This document shows positions 28,145 through 37,658 of a stretch of DNA of 64,000 nt, one piece after another. The notes below the pieces were generated by a model, which was given only the letters and a program-made list of their open reading frames with translations, was not told where the DNA came from and did not search any database. This stretch comes from CAIVVT01 sp963823095 (GTDB lineage: Bacteria > Acidobacteriota > Terriglobia > Bryobacterales > Bryobacteraceae), in the NCBI GenBank assembly GCA_963823095.1, contig CAWGKI010000013.1, forward strand, positions 18,181 through 82,180. Reading direction: 5' to 3'. Numbering within the stretch: the first letter of the stretch is position 1; every line of letters begins with the position of its first letter. Position numbers and translations under genes: made by a program.

Positions 28145-29203
28145 ATGCCGGTATCATGCCTGGTTACCAGGTGGGCGGCGTTGGTCGCGGGGGCTCTAGC
28201 CATGGCCTCAGCGGCGGAACGGTACGTAGGAACCGTCGGAAAGCTGGAAACCTCCCCGCCCACAATATCGATTGAATTGGACGGTGGAGGCCAGAAGTGG
28301 GTCGCGGTTCCCCCCGAGACATCCCTCCTCCGCGTCGCGCCCGGTGAGAAGAACCTGGCCGGAGCGGCAAGACTCAGATTCGATGAGCTGCGGTCTGGTG
28401 ACCGCGTTCTGGTGCGCGCCGAAGGCGAACCGGCCATTGCTTCGCAGGTTCTCGTGCTCAGCCTTGACGATTTGGCGCAGCGGCAAAAGGCGGAACGGGA
28501 CGACTGGAAGAATCGCGGCGTCTCCGGACGGGTTCTGGCGGTAGATTCCCAAAACGGCGCAATAACCATCGGCGCTGCGGCTGGCATGGAGTCCGCGCCG
28601 GTGGTGATCAGGATCGCAGCCGGAACTGAGCAACGCCGCTATCGTGCCGACTCGTCGCGTTTCGGTGATGCCCGCCCCTCCACTATCGAGGATATTCGTG
28701 AAGGAGATCAGTTGCAGGCGCTCGGGGACCGCACTCCCGACGGACGCGTAATGACTGCGGTCAAGATGGTCTCAGGGACCTTCCACAACTTCACTGCAAC
28801 CGTCGCCGAAGTGAAGGCCGCGAGTCAGGAAATGGCCGTCCGTCCGGCGGCCGGTGGACCGGTAGTCAATGTGAAGATCGCGCCTGGGGCAATCTTGCGA
28901 AAGCTCAGCGCGGAAGCGGCCGCGCAATTGGCCGGTAAGAAGCAGGCCCCAAGCGCTTCCGGACCGCGGAACTCGTTTAGTGGTTCGTCGCTGACGATAG
29001 CGGACTTGCAACGAGGCGACGCCGTGGTGATCGCCACTCTCAACGGCGCCGCCGCAGACGCTGCGGGCACGACGGTGACAGCCGTGGCGGTGATCGCCGG
29101 CGTGGAGCAACTGCTCAAACGCTCCGCCGAGGCGCAGAAGGAAGTATTGGGCTCCTGGAATCTGAGTCTCGATCCGGAAAGTGCCGGTGGAGGTCAGCCA
29201 TGA
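28145..29203 (+). CDS. Secreted protein with DUF5666-like beta repeats
   Basis: A 352-residue protein with an N-terminal signal (WAALVAGALAMASAAERYVG). Three or four similar modules follow, each with the pattern xGxVxxVxxxxxxIxI...DLxxGDxVxV (VSGRVLAVDSQNGAITIGAA, LTIADLQRGDAVVIATLNG), as in DUF5666/OB-like repeat proteins. Its stop overlaps the start of the TonB receptor (ATGA at 29200), so the two are translationally coupled and probably act together at the envelope. Function unknown. Confidence 0.7.
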   Translation: MPVSCLVTRWAALVAGALAMASAAERYVGTVGKLETSPPTISIELDGGGQKWVAVPPETSLLRVAPGEKNLAGAARLRFDELRSGDRVLVRAEGEPAIASQVLVLSLDDLAQRQKAERDDWKNRGVSGRVLAVDSQNGAITIGAAAGMESAPVVIRIAAGTEQRRYRADSSRFGDARPSTIEDIREGDQLQALGDRTPDGRVMTAVKMVSGTFHNFTATVAEVKAASQEMAVRPAAGGPVVNVKIAPGAILRKLSAEAAAQLAGKKQAPSASGPRNSFSGSSLTIADLQRGDAVVIATLNGAAADAAGTTVTAVAVIAGVEQLLKRSAEAQKEVLGSWNLSLDPESAGGGQP

Positions 29204-32065
29204 ATCGGTTCGTCTTGAAATTCGTCACCTGTCTACTTGCAACCGGAGTCGTGACCGGCGGTGGTCATGCTGCGCTAGCGCAGGGCACTGCGGGAGGCCT
29301 GCGTGGCGTAATTGCCGATTCCTCCGGAGCCGTCGTCGCGGGGGCCACCGTCAACCTGGCCGGCCCAACGGACCTCCGCCACCAAGTCATATCCGACCAA
29401 CAGGGCCGGTACCAGTTTGACGCCCTCGCACCGGCGGAATACCAGATCGATGTCTCCGTGCCGGGATTCGCAGCTTACCAGGCGAAGGTTACCGTTGGCC
29501 CGGGTAGGGTAGGAAATCATCGCATCAGTTTGGTGCTTTCTGCTGTCCAATCGGAAGTCACGGTGGCGGATCAGGGCGAAGTCACTGTCGATCCTGCAAG
29601 TAATGCAAGCGCAGTGATCATGCAAGGAGAAACGCTGAAAACGCTGTCGAATGATCGAGACCGACTGGAAGAGGATCTGCAGGCGCTGGCTGGTCCGTCC
29701 GTGGGTCCGAGCGGCGGCGAAATCTTTGTCGACGGCTTTTCCGGCGGCCGATTGCCGTCCAAAGCATCGATCCGCGAGATTCGAGTCAATCAAAACCCGT
29801 TCTCTGCCGAATATGACCGGCTCGGATACGGCCGCGTGGAGGTGTTCACCAAGCCGGGCACCGACCGTTACCGGGGCGAAGCGGGCTTCGAGTTCGGCGA
29901 TGCCCGACTCAATGCACGTAATCCATTCGCAACGGACAAACCACCTTCCCAACGAAAGATGCTCCAGGGCAACCTGGCTGGACCACTCGGCAGAAAATCA
30001 TCCTTCTACCTCGCACTGGAGCGTTTCAATATTGAGGAAACCAGCGTCATAAATGCTCTGACATTGGATCCCTCGTTCAACACAGTGCCGTTCCGCCAGT
30101 CCGTGGTAAGCCCGGTAGTCATGACGGAGATCGAAGCCCGCGTGGATCGCCAGTTGAGCACAAACCATACGATCGTAGGGCGCTTCTTTACGGAGAAGCG
30201 AACTATGGACAATGTGGGACTGGACACTTTCACGCTGCCGGAACGAGCCTCCGCTCGCGACAACCGCGAAATTGGCGTCCAACTCACCGAGACCGCCATG
30301 ATCGGCGCCTCTGCTGTGCACGAAGTTCGTTTTCAATATAGCCGGGACACCACCGAAAGCCGGCCCGACAGTACCTCAGCGGGAATTCAGGTGCCAGAAG
30401 CGTTTTCCGCCGGAGGGGCGTCCGGCGGCACGGCCTCGCAGAAATATGCCCGTTTCGAGCTGACTGACCTGTTTTCAATATCGCGCAATCGTCACCTAAT
30501 TAAGGTGGGCGGTCGGGTCCGCACGGGCAAGCAGCGCGATCTCTCCATGCAGGGCTATAACGGGTCGTTCCTGTTCAGCACGCTGGACGCGTACGGCATA
30601 ACGGAGGCGGGTCTTGCCAACGGCGCTTCGCCAACAGAGATCCGAACCGCAGGTGGCGGAGCCAGCCAGTTTACCCTCACCACCGGAGAACCGCTCGCCG
30701 AAGTGCGCCAAACCGATGCCGGGTTCTTCCTCCAGGACGACTGGCGGATATATCCGCGATTTACCCTCACCGCGGGTCTGCGCTACGAAATGCAGACGAA
30801 CCTTGCCGACCGGCGGAATTTTGCGCCGCGGATTGGTAGTCGCCTGGGCGCCGGGCAAGGGGACGGGTAGCCGGTCCGCCGGCGTGGTTCGCGCGGGCTT
30901 TGGCATGTTCTACGAAAGGGTGGGAGCCGACCTAACGTTGAACGCGATGCGGCTGGATGGCATCCATCAGAAACAGTACGTGGTCCCCGACCCGGACTTC
31001 TTTCCGATCGTCCCGTCCTTCCCCGGCATCTCGGCCAGCCTGGTAGGACAGGCCGTTCGCCGCATGGACTCGAACCTGCATGCCCCGTACATCATGCAGG
31101 CGGCAGTTACCTACGAGCGCCAGTTGCCCGGCAACACCACGATGAGCTTCACTTACAGCAATGCCAGGGGGGTGCGCACGCTGAGGTCGCGCAATATTAA
31201 TGCGCCTCTGTCGGATTCGCTCCTCCGTCCTTTCGGCCCGGGCAATATTTATCAGTACGAATCCTCGGGATTATTCCGCCAGAATCAACTGCTGTTGAAC
31301 TGGAACAGCCGCGTCAACCGCAGAATCAGCCTACTGGGATACTACGCCTGGGGCAAGGCCTTCAGCGACAGCGACGGGGCCGGCAGTTTCCCGGCGAACA
31401 GTTATGACATCACTGGGGAGTACGCGCGTGCAGGTTTCGACGTGCGGCACCGTGTCATGGTGGGAGGCAACCTGGTCGGGCCCCTTGGACTGACATTCAG
31501 CCCGCTTATTACGGCCAGTTCGGGATTGCCGTTTAACGTCGTCACCGGCAGCGATCTCAACAACGACTCGTTGTTCAACGACCGCCCCGCCTGGGCGACC
31601 GACCTCAGCAGGCCCAGCGTAGTTCCTACTCCGTACGGAGCGTTCGATACCTCGCCGATCGGCGGGCAGACCATCGTTCCAAGGAATCTCGGCCCTGGGC
31701 CAACCCAGGTGGTGGTGAACCTTCGCGCTGCACGGTCGTTCGGCTTCGGAGAATCCTCCACAGGGCCCACGGTCCAGAGCGATAGTGAGCATCACGGAGG
31801 ACAGGGTGGCCAAGGCGGGCCTGCCGGGCCAGGGGCTCCCGGCGGCCACGTCGATGATCACGGACGTGGATCGAGCGACCGGCGGTACACTGTTACCTTT
31901 TCGGTCGCAGCGCGAAATCTGCTCAACACCGTAAACCTGGCCCCTCCGGTCGGAAATCTGAGTTCTCCTAGCTTTGGCACCTCCGTGGCCACCAGCGGGG
32001 GCAGGCGTGGCGGCGGTGGAGGGGCGAATCGTATACTCGAATTGACGGTCCGTTTCTCGTTTTGA
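29200..32065 (+). pseudogene. TonB-dependent receptor with carboxypeptidase-regulatory domain, +1 frameshift
   Basis: A signal peptide is followed by a regulatory-like domain (GVIADSSGAVVAGATVNLAG), a plug-like segment (GGEIFVDGFSGGRLPSKASI) and a long barrel. At about 30833 the frame shifts by +1: NFAPRIG is in the first frame and VAWAPGKGTGSR in the second, where relatives read NFAPRIG-AWAPG continuously. One inserted base explains it. Corrected length is about 954 residues, ending RFSF. A Gly/His-rich loop (SEHHGGQGGQGGPAGPGAPG) near residue 860 is unusual and may bind metal or be a surface loop. Coupled to the preceding gene. Confidence 0.85.
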
Positions 32066-32087
32066 GCGCGAAGGAGCGCCACTCGTT

Positions 32088-32747
32088 ATGACTCGAAGAT
32101 CGGCAGCAATTTTGGCGGCAAGCATCCCTGTTGGCGGAGGTCTCGTGCTGGCGCAACGCCGAGGCATCTTCCGTTCTCCGGAGACGGTAATGCCGGCGGC
32201 AAGAAACGAAGCGGAAAAGAGGATCCTCGACGTCCTTTCGGAAGCGATGCGCACAGGCGATGTATTCCTGGAAGTCCCGACCGGCGACGGGCGAATGTTA
32301 CGTCTCCTTACGGAGGCAGTCGGGGCACGGGCCGTGGTCGAAATCGGCACCTCCACGGGATACTCGGGGCTCTGGCTAATGCTCGCTCTCAAGAGCACCG
32401 GCGGCAAACTGAGAACCTTCGAAATTGACCGCGGACGCGCGGCCCAGGCACGCAAGCACTTTGCGCAGGCTGGTGTGGACGAAAGCGTAACAGTGGTGGA
32501 GGGCGATGCCCACGAGAACGTTAAGCGTTTAAGAGAGGCGATTGACGTTCTGTTTATCGATGCCGACAAGGACGGCTACCCCGACTACCTCCAATGCCTG
32601 TTGCCGCTGGTCCGTCCAGGAGGACTGATTCTGGCCCACAATTTCGATCAAGCTGGAGACTACGGCCGCGCAGTGACTTCGAATCCGCAACTCGAGACAC
32701 TAGTGCCCGCTGGCTCGCTGGGCATCACACTGAAGAAACGCGGATAG
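32088..32747 (+). CDS. Exported class I SAM-dependent O-methyltransferase
   Basis: A 219-residue protein of the COG4122/Methyltransf_3 type: AVVEIGTSTGYSGLWLMLAL (motif I), LRTFEIDRGRAAQARKHF (acidic loop), VLFIDADKDGYPDYLQCLLP (metal-binding Asp and motif IV), LPLVRPGGLILAHN. It is preceded by an arginine-containing hydrophobic leader (MTRRSAAILAASIPVGGGLV), suggesting Tat export or an anchor, which is odd for a SAM enzyme. It lies 22 bases after the TonB receptor and completes that operon. Confidence 0.87.
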   Translation: MTRRSAAILAASIPVGGGLVLAQRRGIFRSPETVMPAARNEAEKRILDVLSEAMRTGDVFLEVPTGDGRMLRLLTEAVGARAVVEIGTSTGYSGLWLMLALKSTGGKLRTFEIDRGRAAQARKHFAQAGVDESVTVVEGDAHENVKRLREAIDVLFIDADKDGYPDYLQCLLPLVRPGGLILAHNFDQAGDYGRAVTSNPQLETLVPAGSLGITLKKRG

Positions 32748-32750
32748 TTC

Positions 32751-33470
32751 TCACTCGTCACGAGGCCCTCCGGGCTTTCGGAGGCGATATCCCGTTCGGC
32801 GCACGGTCTCGATGAAGCGGGGCGCGCGCGCATCATCGCCGAGTTTCCGGCGCAGCGAGGAGATGTGTACGTCGATGGCGCGGTCGAAAGATTCGAAATC
32901 GCGGTCCGCCACTTCGAGAAGCAACTGCTCCCGTGTGCGCACCCGTCCCACGGTCCTGGCTAGCGAAAGAATCAGATCGAACTCCACTGGCGTGAACAAG
33001 AGCGGCTTGTCGCCCAGTGCCGCTGTTCGAGTCTCCGGGTCGAGCCACAGGTCTCCGACGACTACTGGTGTAACCCTTGCAGGCTCTTGAAGTTGCGCAG
33101 TCACCACGGAACGGCGTAGCACTGCTCGCAAGCGCGCCAGGAGTTCCCGCGTGGAAAAGTTCTTCGGAATATAGTCATCCGCGCCCATTTCCAGGCCGAC
33201 GATGCGGTCCGGCTCTTCCCCCAGTGCGGTGAGCAGCAGCACTGGCACGTTGGACTGTCTCCGTAGTTCCCGGAGCACATCCAGACCGTTCATGCCGGGG
33301 AGCATGACATCCAGAATCACCGCCGCGAACTCCTCGTCAACCGCAAGTTCCAGCCCCTCTGGTCCGGAGTGCGCCGCTATGACTTCGTACCCCAGCGGAT
33401 TCAAGTAATCGCAGAGCAGACGGCAGAGCTTCACGTCGTCGTCGATGATAAGCAGACGAGTGAGATTCAC
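32751..33470 (-). CDS. OmpR/PhoB-family response regulator
   Basis: A 239-residue protein. The receiver domain has LLIIDDDVKL, phospho-acceptor AAVILDVMLPGMNG and LLLTALGE. The conserved Lys is followed by Asn rather than Pro (DDYIPKNFSTRELLARL), an unusual change. The C-terminal winged helix is VRTREQLLLEVADRDF, AIDVHISSLRRKLGDD and VRRTGYRL. It is the likely partner of the kinase at 26501-27985. Its stop lies 3 bases from the convergent methyltransferase stop. Confidence 0.92.
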   Translation of the reverse strand: MNLTRLLIIDDDVKLCRLLCDYLNPLGYEVIAAHSGPEGLELAVDEEFAAVILDVMLPGMNGLDVLRELRRQSNVPVLLLTALGEEPDRIVGLEMGADDYIPKNFSTRELLARLRAVLRRSVVTAQLQEPARVTPVVVGDLWLDPETRTAALGDKPLLFTPVEFDLILSLARTVGRVRTREQLLLEVADRDFESFDRAIDVHISSLRRKLGDDARAPRFIETVRRTGYRLRKPGGPRDE

Positions 33471-33669
33471 ACCTCAATATACCGGTTTTCACTGTCGCGA
33501 GTTGCCCTGGCCTCGCCCTTCGTACGGCGACCAACTGGGACCCGATGCACGGTCCGCTGGCATCTCACGTGCCTGTTGTTTCAGTACAGAGTTGAATAAA
33601 GCCGGACTGCGAGGCGGCATATTCTCCGCAATCTGGGACCGGACAACTCCGCGAAAGGAGATAGGAGCG

Positions 33670-33816
33670 ATGTTCAACAGGCTTCTGCACAGACCAAGGT
33701 CCTGGCTGAGATGCTGGGTAGTCGGTTCTGAGGAATGTCCGCCTTACCTGCTGTTGCTGTTCTTGGTCGTCGTGTACTTCTCAGGCGTTATCATTCGAGT
33801 CATGACTTCCCGATAG
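33670..33816 (+). CDS. Small single-pass membrane protein (48 aa)
   Basis: AAAGGAGATAGGAG precedes ATG 33670. The protein reads MFNRLLHRPRSWLRCWVVGS, then EECPPYLLLLFLVVVYFSGV as a membrane helix and a short basic tail. The strong ribosome-binding site and basic-inside arrangement support it as real. No family recognised. It is monocistronic between two minus-strand operons. Confidence 0.6.
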   Translation: MFNRLLHRPRSWLRCWVVGSEECPPYLLLLFLVVVYFSGVIIRVMTSR

Positions 33817-33877
33817 ACAGAGCCTGAGGTCCTCCCCGGCCACCGAGAATCGGAGTCCAGCCAAGAGGGACGTGCCG

Positions 33878-35566
33878 TCAACCGATTGCGCTGCCGTAAA
33901 ACTCTTTTCTGACCTCGGCGACCAGGCGCGAAGTTGTTACCTCGTCGCTCTCATAGCGAACCAGGGCCTGACGAACCATCTCCACACCGCCTTCGAACTC
34001 GGACTGGACGACTGCGTCGATTCCAAGCTTCCTCAACTCGGCAACATGATGCTCCCGGGCAGCCCGAGCGATCACGACGATTTCTGAGTTCATGCGCCGC
34101 GCCCGTTCGACGCAAAGGCGGATAGTGTTCAGATCAGGGATCGCCAGCAGCAGGACCCGAGCGGTCTCGATGTGGCTAGCATGTAGAATTTCTTCTCCAG
34201 TGATATCGCCCCAAACGCCGGGAGCTCCTTCGACATTCATGCCACTGAAGACCGAGTGATCCAATTCTACGACTACCAGCGGAATTCTCGCCGCCCGCAG
34301 GACCCGAGCGACAGCCTTGCCGCTGCGTCCATACCCGCCGACGACAACATGCCCACCAGGGACGTCTTTCGGGGCGTGAACCGGCACCGCTAGCGTGGCC
34401 GGTTTGCGCCAAGTCCGCCAAGCGCCCCCTAACGGAAGTGCCATGCTTGACACGATTGGGGAGAAGGCCATAGTGAGAACAGTACACGTAAGAGCAAGAT
34501 CATAGGTAGACTTCGACAGCAAGCCGATCCCTACTCCGGTCCGGGCCAGTACGAACGAGAACTCTCCGACCTGTGAGAGCCCGAGCCCGATTATCCAGGG
34601 CGCCATGTTGACGAATCCAAAGGCTCTGGCCAGCAACCCAATGATCATCGATTTGCCGACAAAGATCAGGACAACGGTGGCGCCAATCTGAGAAATGTGC
34701 GAGAGTACGTACCGCGGATCGAGCAGCATGCCAACCGCAACAAAGAAAAGCAGGCCGAAGATGTCGCGCACAGGCACAACATCGCTCAAGGCCTGATGGC
34801 TGAACTCCGATTCACCAAGGATCAGCCCGGCGACGAAAGCTCCTAACGCGAATGACAAGCCTATGCTCTGGGTCGCATATCCGATGCCGACGCCGATGGC
34901 AACGACCGAAACCAGGAACAACTCACGGGAACCCCATGCCAGCACCCGTTTGAGCAACTTAGGCAGGAGCCATGTGCCCAATACTACGACTGCTAGAATG
35001 AACACGCCGGCAATCCCAACAGCGCGCCCAAGCTTGCCGACAATGTGATTGAAGTCTCCGAGCTGTGGCAGGATCACTAGCATCGGAACTACCGCCAGAT
35101 CCTGAACCACGAGCAGACCGATCATCACCCGGCTGGCCAATGTAGAAGTGACGCCGGCCGCAGACAGAGCCTTAAGCACCACCACGGTGCTAGAGAGGGA
35201 AATCATCGAGCCGAACCAGATCGCCTCGGTCCATGTCATTCTCAATAGAGTTGCGCCAGCCAGGGCTCCCGCAGCCGACGTCAGGATAATCTGAATCGGC
35301 CCGCCAATCAAGGCAACACGACGGACGGGCTGGAGATCCCGAAAGGACATTTCCAATCCGAGCGAAAAGAGCAGAAGCGCTACGCCGATCTCTGCCAACC
35401 GTTCTATGTCGTGAACTTGAACGACTGTCGGCCCGGCTGTGTAAGGCCCAATGATCACTCCGGCAGCTACATAACCGACCAGCAGCGGCAATCGCAGCGC
35501 GCGGGCAAGCATCGCCCCTAAGAGGCCGGCGATCACGATGAGGACAAAGTCAGATGCGATCCCCAT
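33878..35566 (-). CDS. CPA2-family cation:proton antiporter with TrkA-N domain (KefB/YbaL-like)
   Basis: A 562-residue protein. About 12 transmembrane helices include LLLFSLGLEMSFRDLQPVRR, ISLSSTVVVLKALSAAG, GLLVVQDLAVVPMLVI (transport Asp) and GLGLSQVGEFSFVLARTGVG. A cytosolic Rossmann RCK/TrkA-N domain starts GHVVVGGYGRSGKAVARVLR and ends near IVVIARAAREHH. It exchanges K+ or Na+ for H+. Last gene of a kinase-regulator-antiporter operon, 9 bases after the regulator gene. Confidence 0.92.
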   Translation of the reverse strand: MGIASDFVLIVIAGLLGAMLARALRLPLLVGYVAAGVIIGPYTAGPTVVQVHDIERLAEIGVALLLFSLGLEMSFRDLQPVRRVALIGGPIQIILTSAAGALAGATLLRMTWTEAIWFGSMISLSSTVVVLKALSAAGVTSTLASRVMIGLLVVQDLAVVPMLVILPQLGDFNHIVGKLGRAVGIAGVFILAVVVLGTWLLPKLLKRVLAWGSRELFLVSVVAIGVGIGYATQSIGLSFALGAFVAGLILGESEFSHQALSDVVPVRDIFGLLFFVAVGMLLDPRYVLSHISQIGATVVLIFVGKSMIIGLLARAFGFVNMAPWIIGLGLSQVGEFSFVLARTGVGIGLLSKSTYDLALTCTVLTMAFSPIVSSMALPLGGAWRTWRKPATLAVPVHAPKDVPGGHVVVGGYGRSGKAVARVLRAARIPLVVVELDHSVFSGMNVEGAPGVWGDITGEEILHASHIETARVLLLAIPDLNTIRLCVERARRMNSEIVVIARAAREHHVAELRKLGIDAVVQSEFEGGVEMVRQALVRYESDEVTTSRLVAEVRKEFYGSAIG

Positions 35567-35575
35567 TAATCGACC

Positions 35576-36226
35576 TCAAGAAATGATCTTCTTGCGGACG
35601 GCGTAGAGAATGATGTCGGTCACGCTATGGAGTTCTAGCTTTTGCATGATGTGGGTCCGGTGAGCTGCCACCGTGTAGTGGCTCACGTTAAGCAGCGTGG
35701 CGACTTCTTTATTGGATTTACCCTCGGCCAGGAGCTGCAGAATCTCTTTCTCCCGTTCCGTCAGAAGATCGTACGAGTCCTGAAGCCCGCGTTGCTGTAC
35801 CTGGCGCATGTAATCTTCACGGAGGGTCTGGGCAACCGCCGGGCTGAAGAACGAAGCTCCTTGGGCTACCGCCTGCACGGCGCGATGCAGGTCGGCGTCC
35901 GCGCTCTCCTTCAATAGGTAGCCTTTCGCCCCGGCGCTCAGCGTAAGCGCGAGGTAGCTTTCGTCAGAATGCATGCTCAGCACAATCACGCCAGCGCGTG
36001 GATTGCGCTTCACGATCTGCTCGGTTGCTTCTACTCCGTTGAGGTTCGGCATGGCAATATCCATGATCACCACGTCCGGGTCAAGTTCTTCCGCCAGCCG
36101 CACCGCCTCGCGGCCGTCCGCGGCTTCGCCGACAACCTCAAAATCTTCTCGCTGCTCCAACTGGAGTCGCAGGCCTTTCCTCACGACGCCATGATCGTCG
36201 GCAATCAGAATGCGGATCTTATTCAT
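35576..36226 (-). CDS. NarL/FixJ-family response regulator
   Basis: A 216-residue protein. The receiver has IRILIADDHGVVRKGL, acceptor DPDVVIMDIAMPNLNGVEA, VLSMHSDE and GAKGYLLKESADADL. The LuxR helix-turn-helix is LTEREKEILQLLAEGKSNKE then VATLLNVSHYTVAAHRTHIM. Its start overlaps the stop of the kinase gene (ATGA). Probably controls the antiporter and perhaps the neighbouring solute genes. Confidence 0.95.
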   Translation of the reverse strand: MNKIRILIADDHGVVRKGLRLQLEQREDFEVVGEAADGREAVRLAEELDPDVVIMDIAMPNLNGVEATEQIVKRNPRAGVIVLSMHSDESYLALTLSAGAKGYLLKESADADLHRAVQAVAQGASFFSPAVAQTLREDYMRQVQQRGLQDSYDLLTEREKEILQLLAEGKSNKEVATLLNVSHYTVAAHRTHIMQKLELHSVTDIILYAVRKKIIS

Positions 36227-37560
36227 GCCTTTACCCCATTATGAAGTGGAAGTTCCACCTTAAGGATCGTCCCTTTCTGGGCTTGTGAGGTAATGGCCAA
36301 GGTCCCACCCAGTTGTCTTACCCGCTCACGAATCCCGACGAGCCCCAGGCCCTCACGGAGAGGATGATCGGGATCGAAGCCGATGCCGTCATCCTGAATT
36401 GTCAGATTGACGACATCTGAGCGGCCATGCACCGATACCCGAATGCCTTTAGCATCGGCGTGGCGGACGCAATTCGTCAATGCCTCCTGGACAATCCTGT
36501 AGACGCAGGTACGGTGCTCATCAGGTAGCCCCGCGAGCACGCCGTCAAGCTGAACCACCGCAGGCACGCTACTCCGGCGCGAGAACTCCCGCGCCTGCCA
36601 TTGGAGGGCTGGCCCCAGACCGATGTCATCCAGCATCGACGGGCGCAGCCCCATGGCCAAATCCCGGACGAGGCGGATCGTGTCGGCATTGAGATGTTTG
36701 GCGTCTTCCAATTGCTCCCGCGACTTCTCCGTGAGCCCGGGCTGCAGCGACTCGAAATTAGACAGCGCCATGCCCATTCCCGTAAGCATCTGTCCCACGG
36801 CGTCATGAAGATCCCGCGAAAGGGATTTTCGTTCCTCCTCCTGTGCCTGCAATAACTTCCGTGAGAGATGCCGCAGTTTTTCCTCGTCGAGCAGGATGCG
36901 CGATCGCTGTTGATCCCCTTGCTTTTCGAGCATGAAAACGCGTACCGTGCTCGCAATGGCGACCAGAATGCCTACTGCCAGAGCGAACACGAGCATCTTG
37001 CTCAGAAACGACTGCAAGGCTCCCTGTCGCTCCCGCAAGCGCCGCTGTTCTGTTTGGAGGTTGAGGACATTGAGGTGGCTCACCTCTCGTTCCAGAGCCA
37101 CGACCGCATTTCGACGCGGCAGAACCTGGCGCCTTAGAAAGGCATAGCTTCGGGCGGCTTTCTCCTGCGGATTCCAGTCGAACACCGGTTGAAGCGACTC
37201 CCAATAAGCCCGAACTTCCTTGCGCAATTCCTGCACCGCGCGATTGCCTTCGGTACCGGAGGCGGCGAGAGTATCGACCCGTGCCCGGAGAGAGGCTCGG
37301 ATGTCAACGAGTTGTTGCCGATAAGTCGGCGCCGCTGACTGCGAAGGGTCGAGGAGGTAATCGCGGACCAGAATGTCGGCCAGGTAAAGTCCCGCCGGAA
37401 TCTCGTTCAGAACCGCCTCGTTTTCCAGGTATTTTTCATGTGCGGCGATCATTTCGTCGTTTATGGTTTTAGCCCTCCGCATGGCGCCGAATCCGAGTAG
37501 TGCGATCAGGGCGATCACGATGCCGAATCCGACGCTGAGGATCAGCCAGGAGCGTTTCAT
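36223..37560 (-). CDS. NarX/DegS-type sensor histidine kinase
   Basis: I chose ATG 37560 (MKRSWLILSVGFGIVIALIA) because it places the first membrane helix at the N-terminus; the longer frame to 37644 would extend 28 poor residues toward the divergent gene. A periplasmic four-helix sensor domain of about 150 residues lies between two membrane helices. HisKA_3 is EERKSLSRDLHDAVGQMLTG, with a HATPase domain (IVQEALTNCVRHADAKGIRV, DDGIGFDP, GLGLVGIRERVRQLGG). Partner of the regulator at 35576. Confidence 0.93.
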   Translation of the reverse strand: MKRSWLILSVGFGIVIALIALLGFGAMRRAKTINDEMIAAHEKYLENEAVLNEIPAGLYLADILVRDYLLDPSQSAAPTYRQQLVDIRASLRARVDTLAASGTEGNRAVQELRKEVRAYWESLQPVFDWNPQEKAARSYAFLRRQVLPRRNAVVALEREVSHLNVLNLQTEQRRLRERQGALQSFLSKMLVFALAVGILVAIASTVRVFMLEKQGDQQRSRILLDEEKLRHLSRKLLQAQEEERKSLSRDLHDAVGQMLTGMGMALSNFESLQPGLTEKSREQLEDAKHLNADTIRLVRDLAMGLRPSMLDDIGLGPALQWQAREFSRRSSVPAVVQLDGVLAGLPDEHRTCVYRIVQEALTNCVRHADAKGIRVSVHGRSDVVNLTIQDDGIGFDPDHPLREGLGLVGIRERVRQLGGTLAITSQAQKGTILKVELPLHNGVKA

Positions 37561-37658
37561 GCCATTTGTCCCCAGCCTACTACGGCTTTCGGGAGAATTT
37601 GGTGGCGCGAAGCTATGGACCGGTTCGTCGGGCGAGTGTACCATCGGGACAGGCGCAC

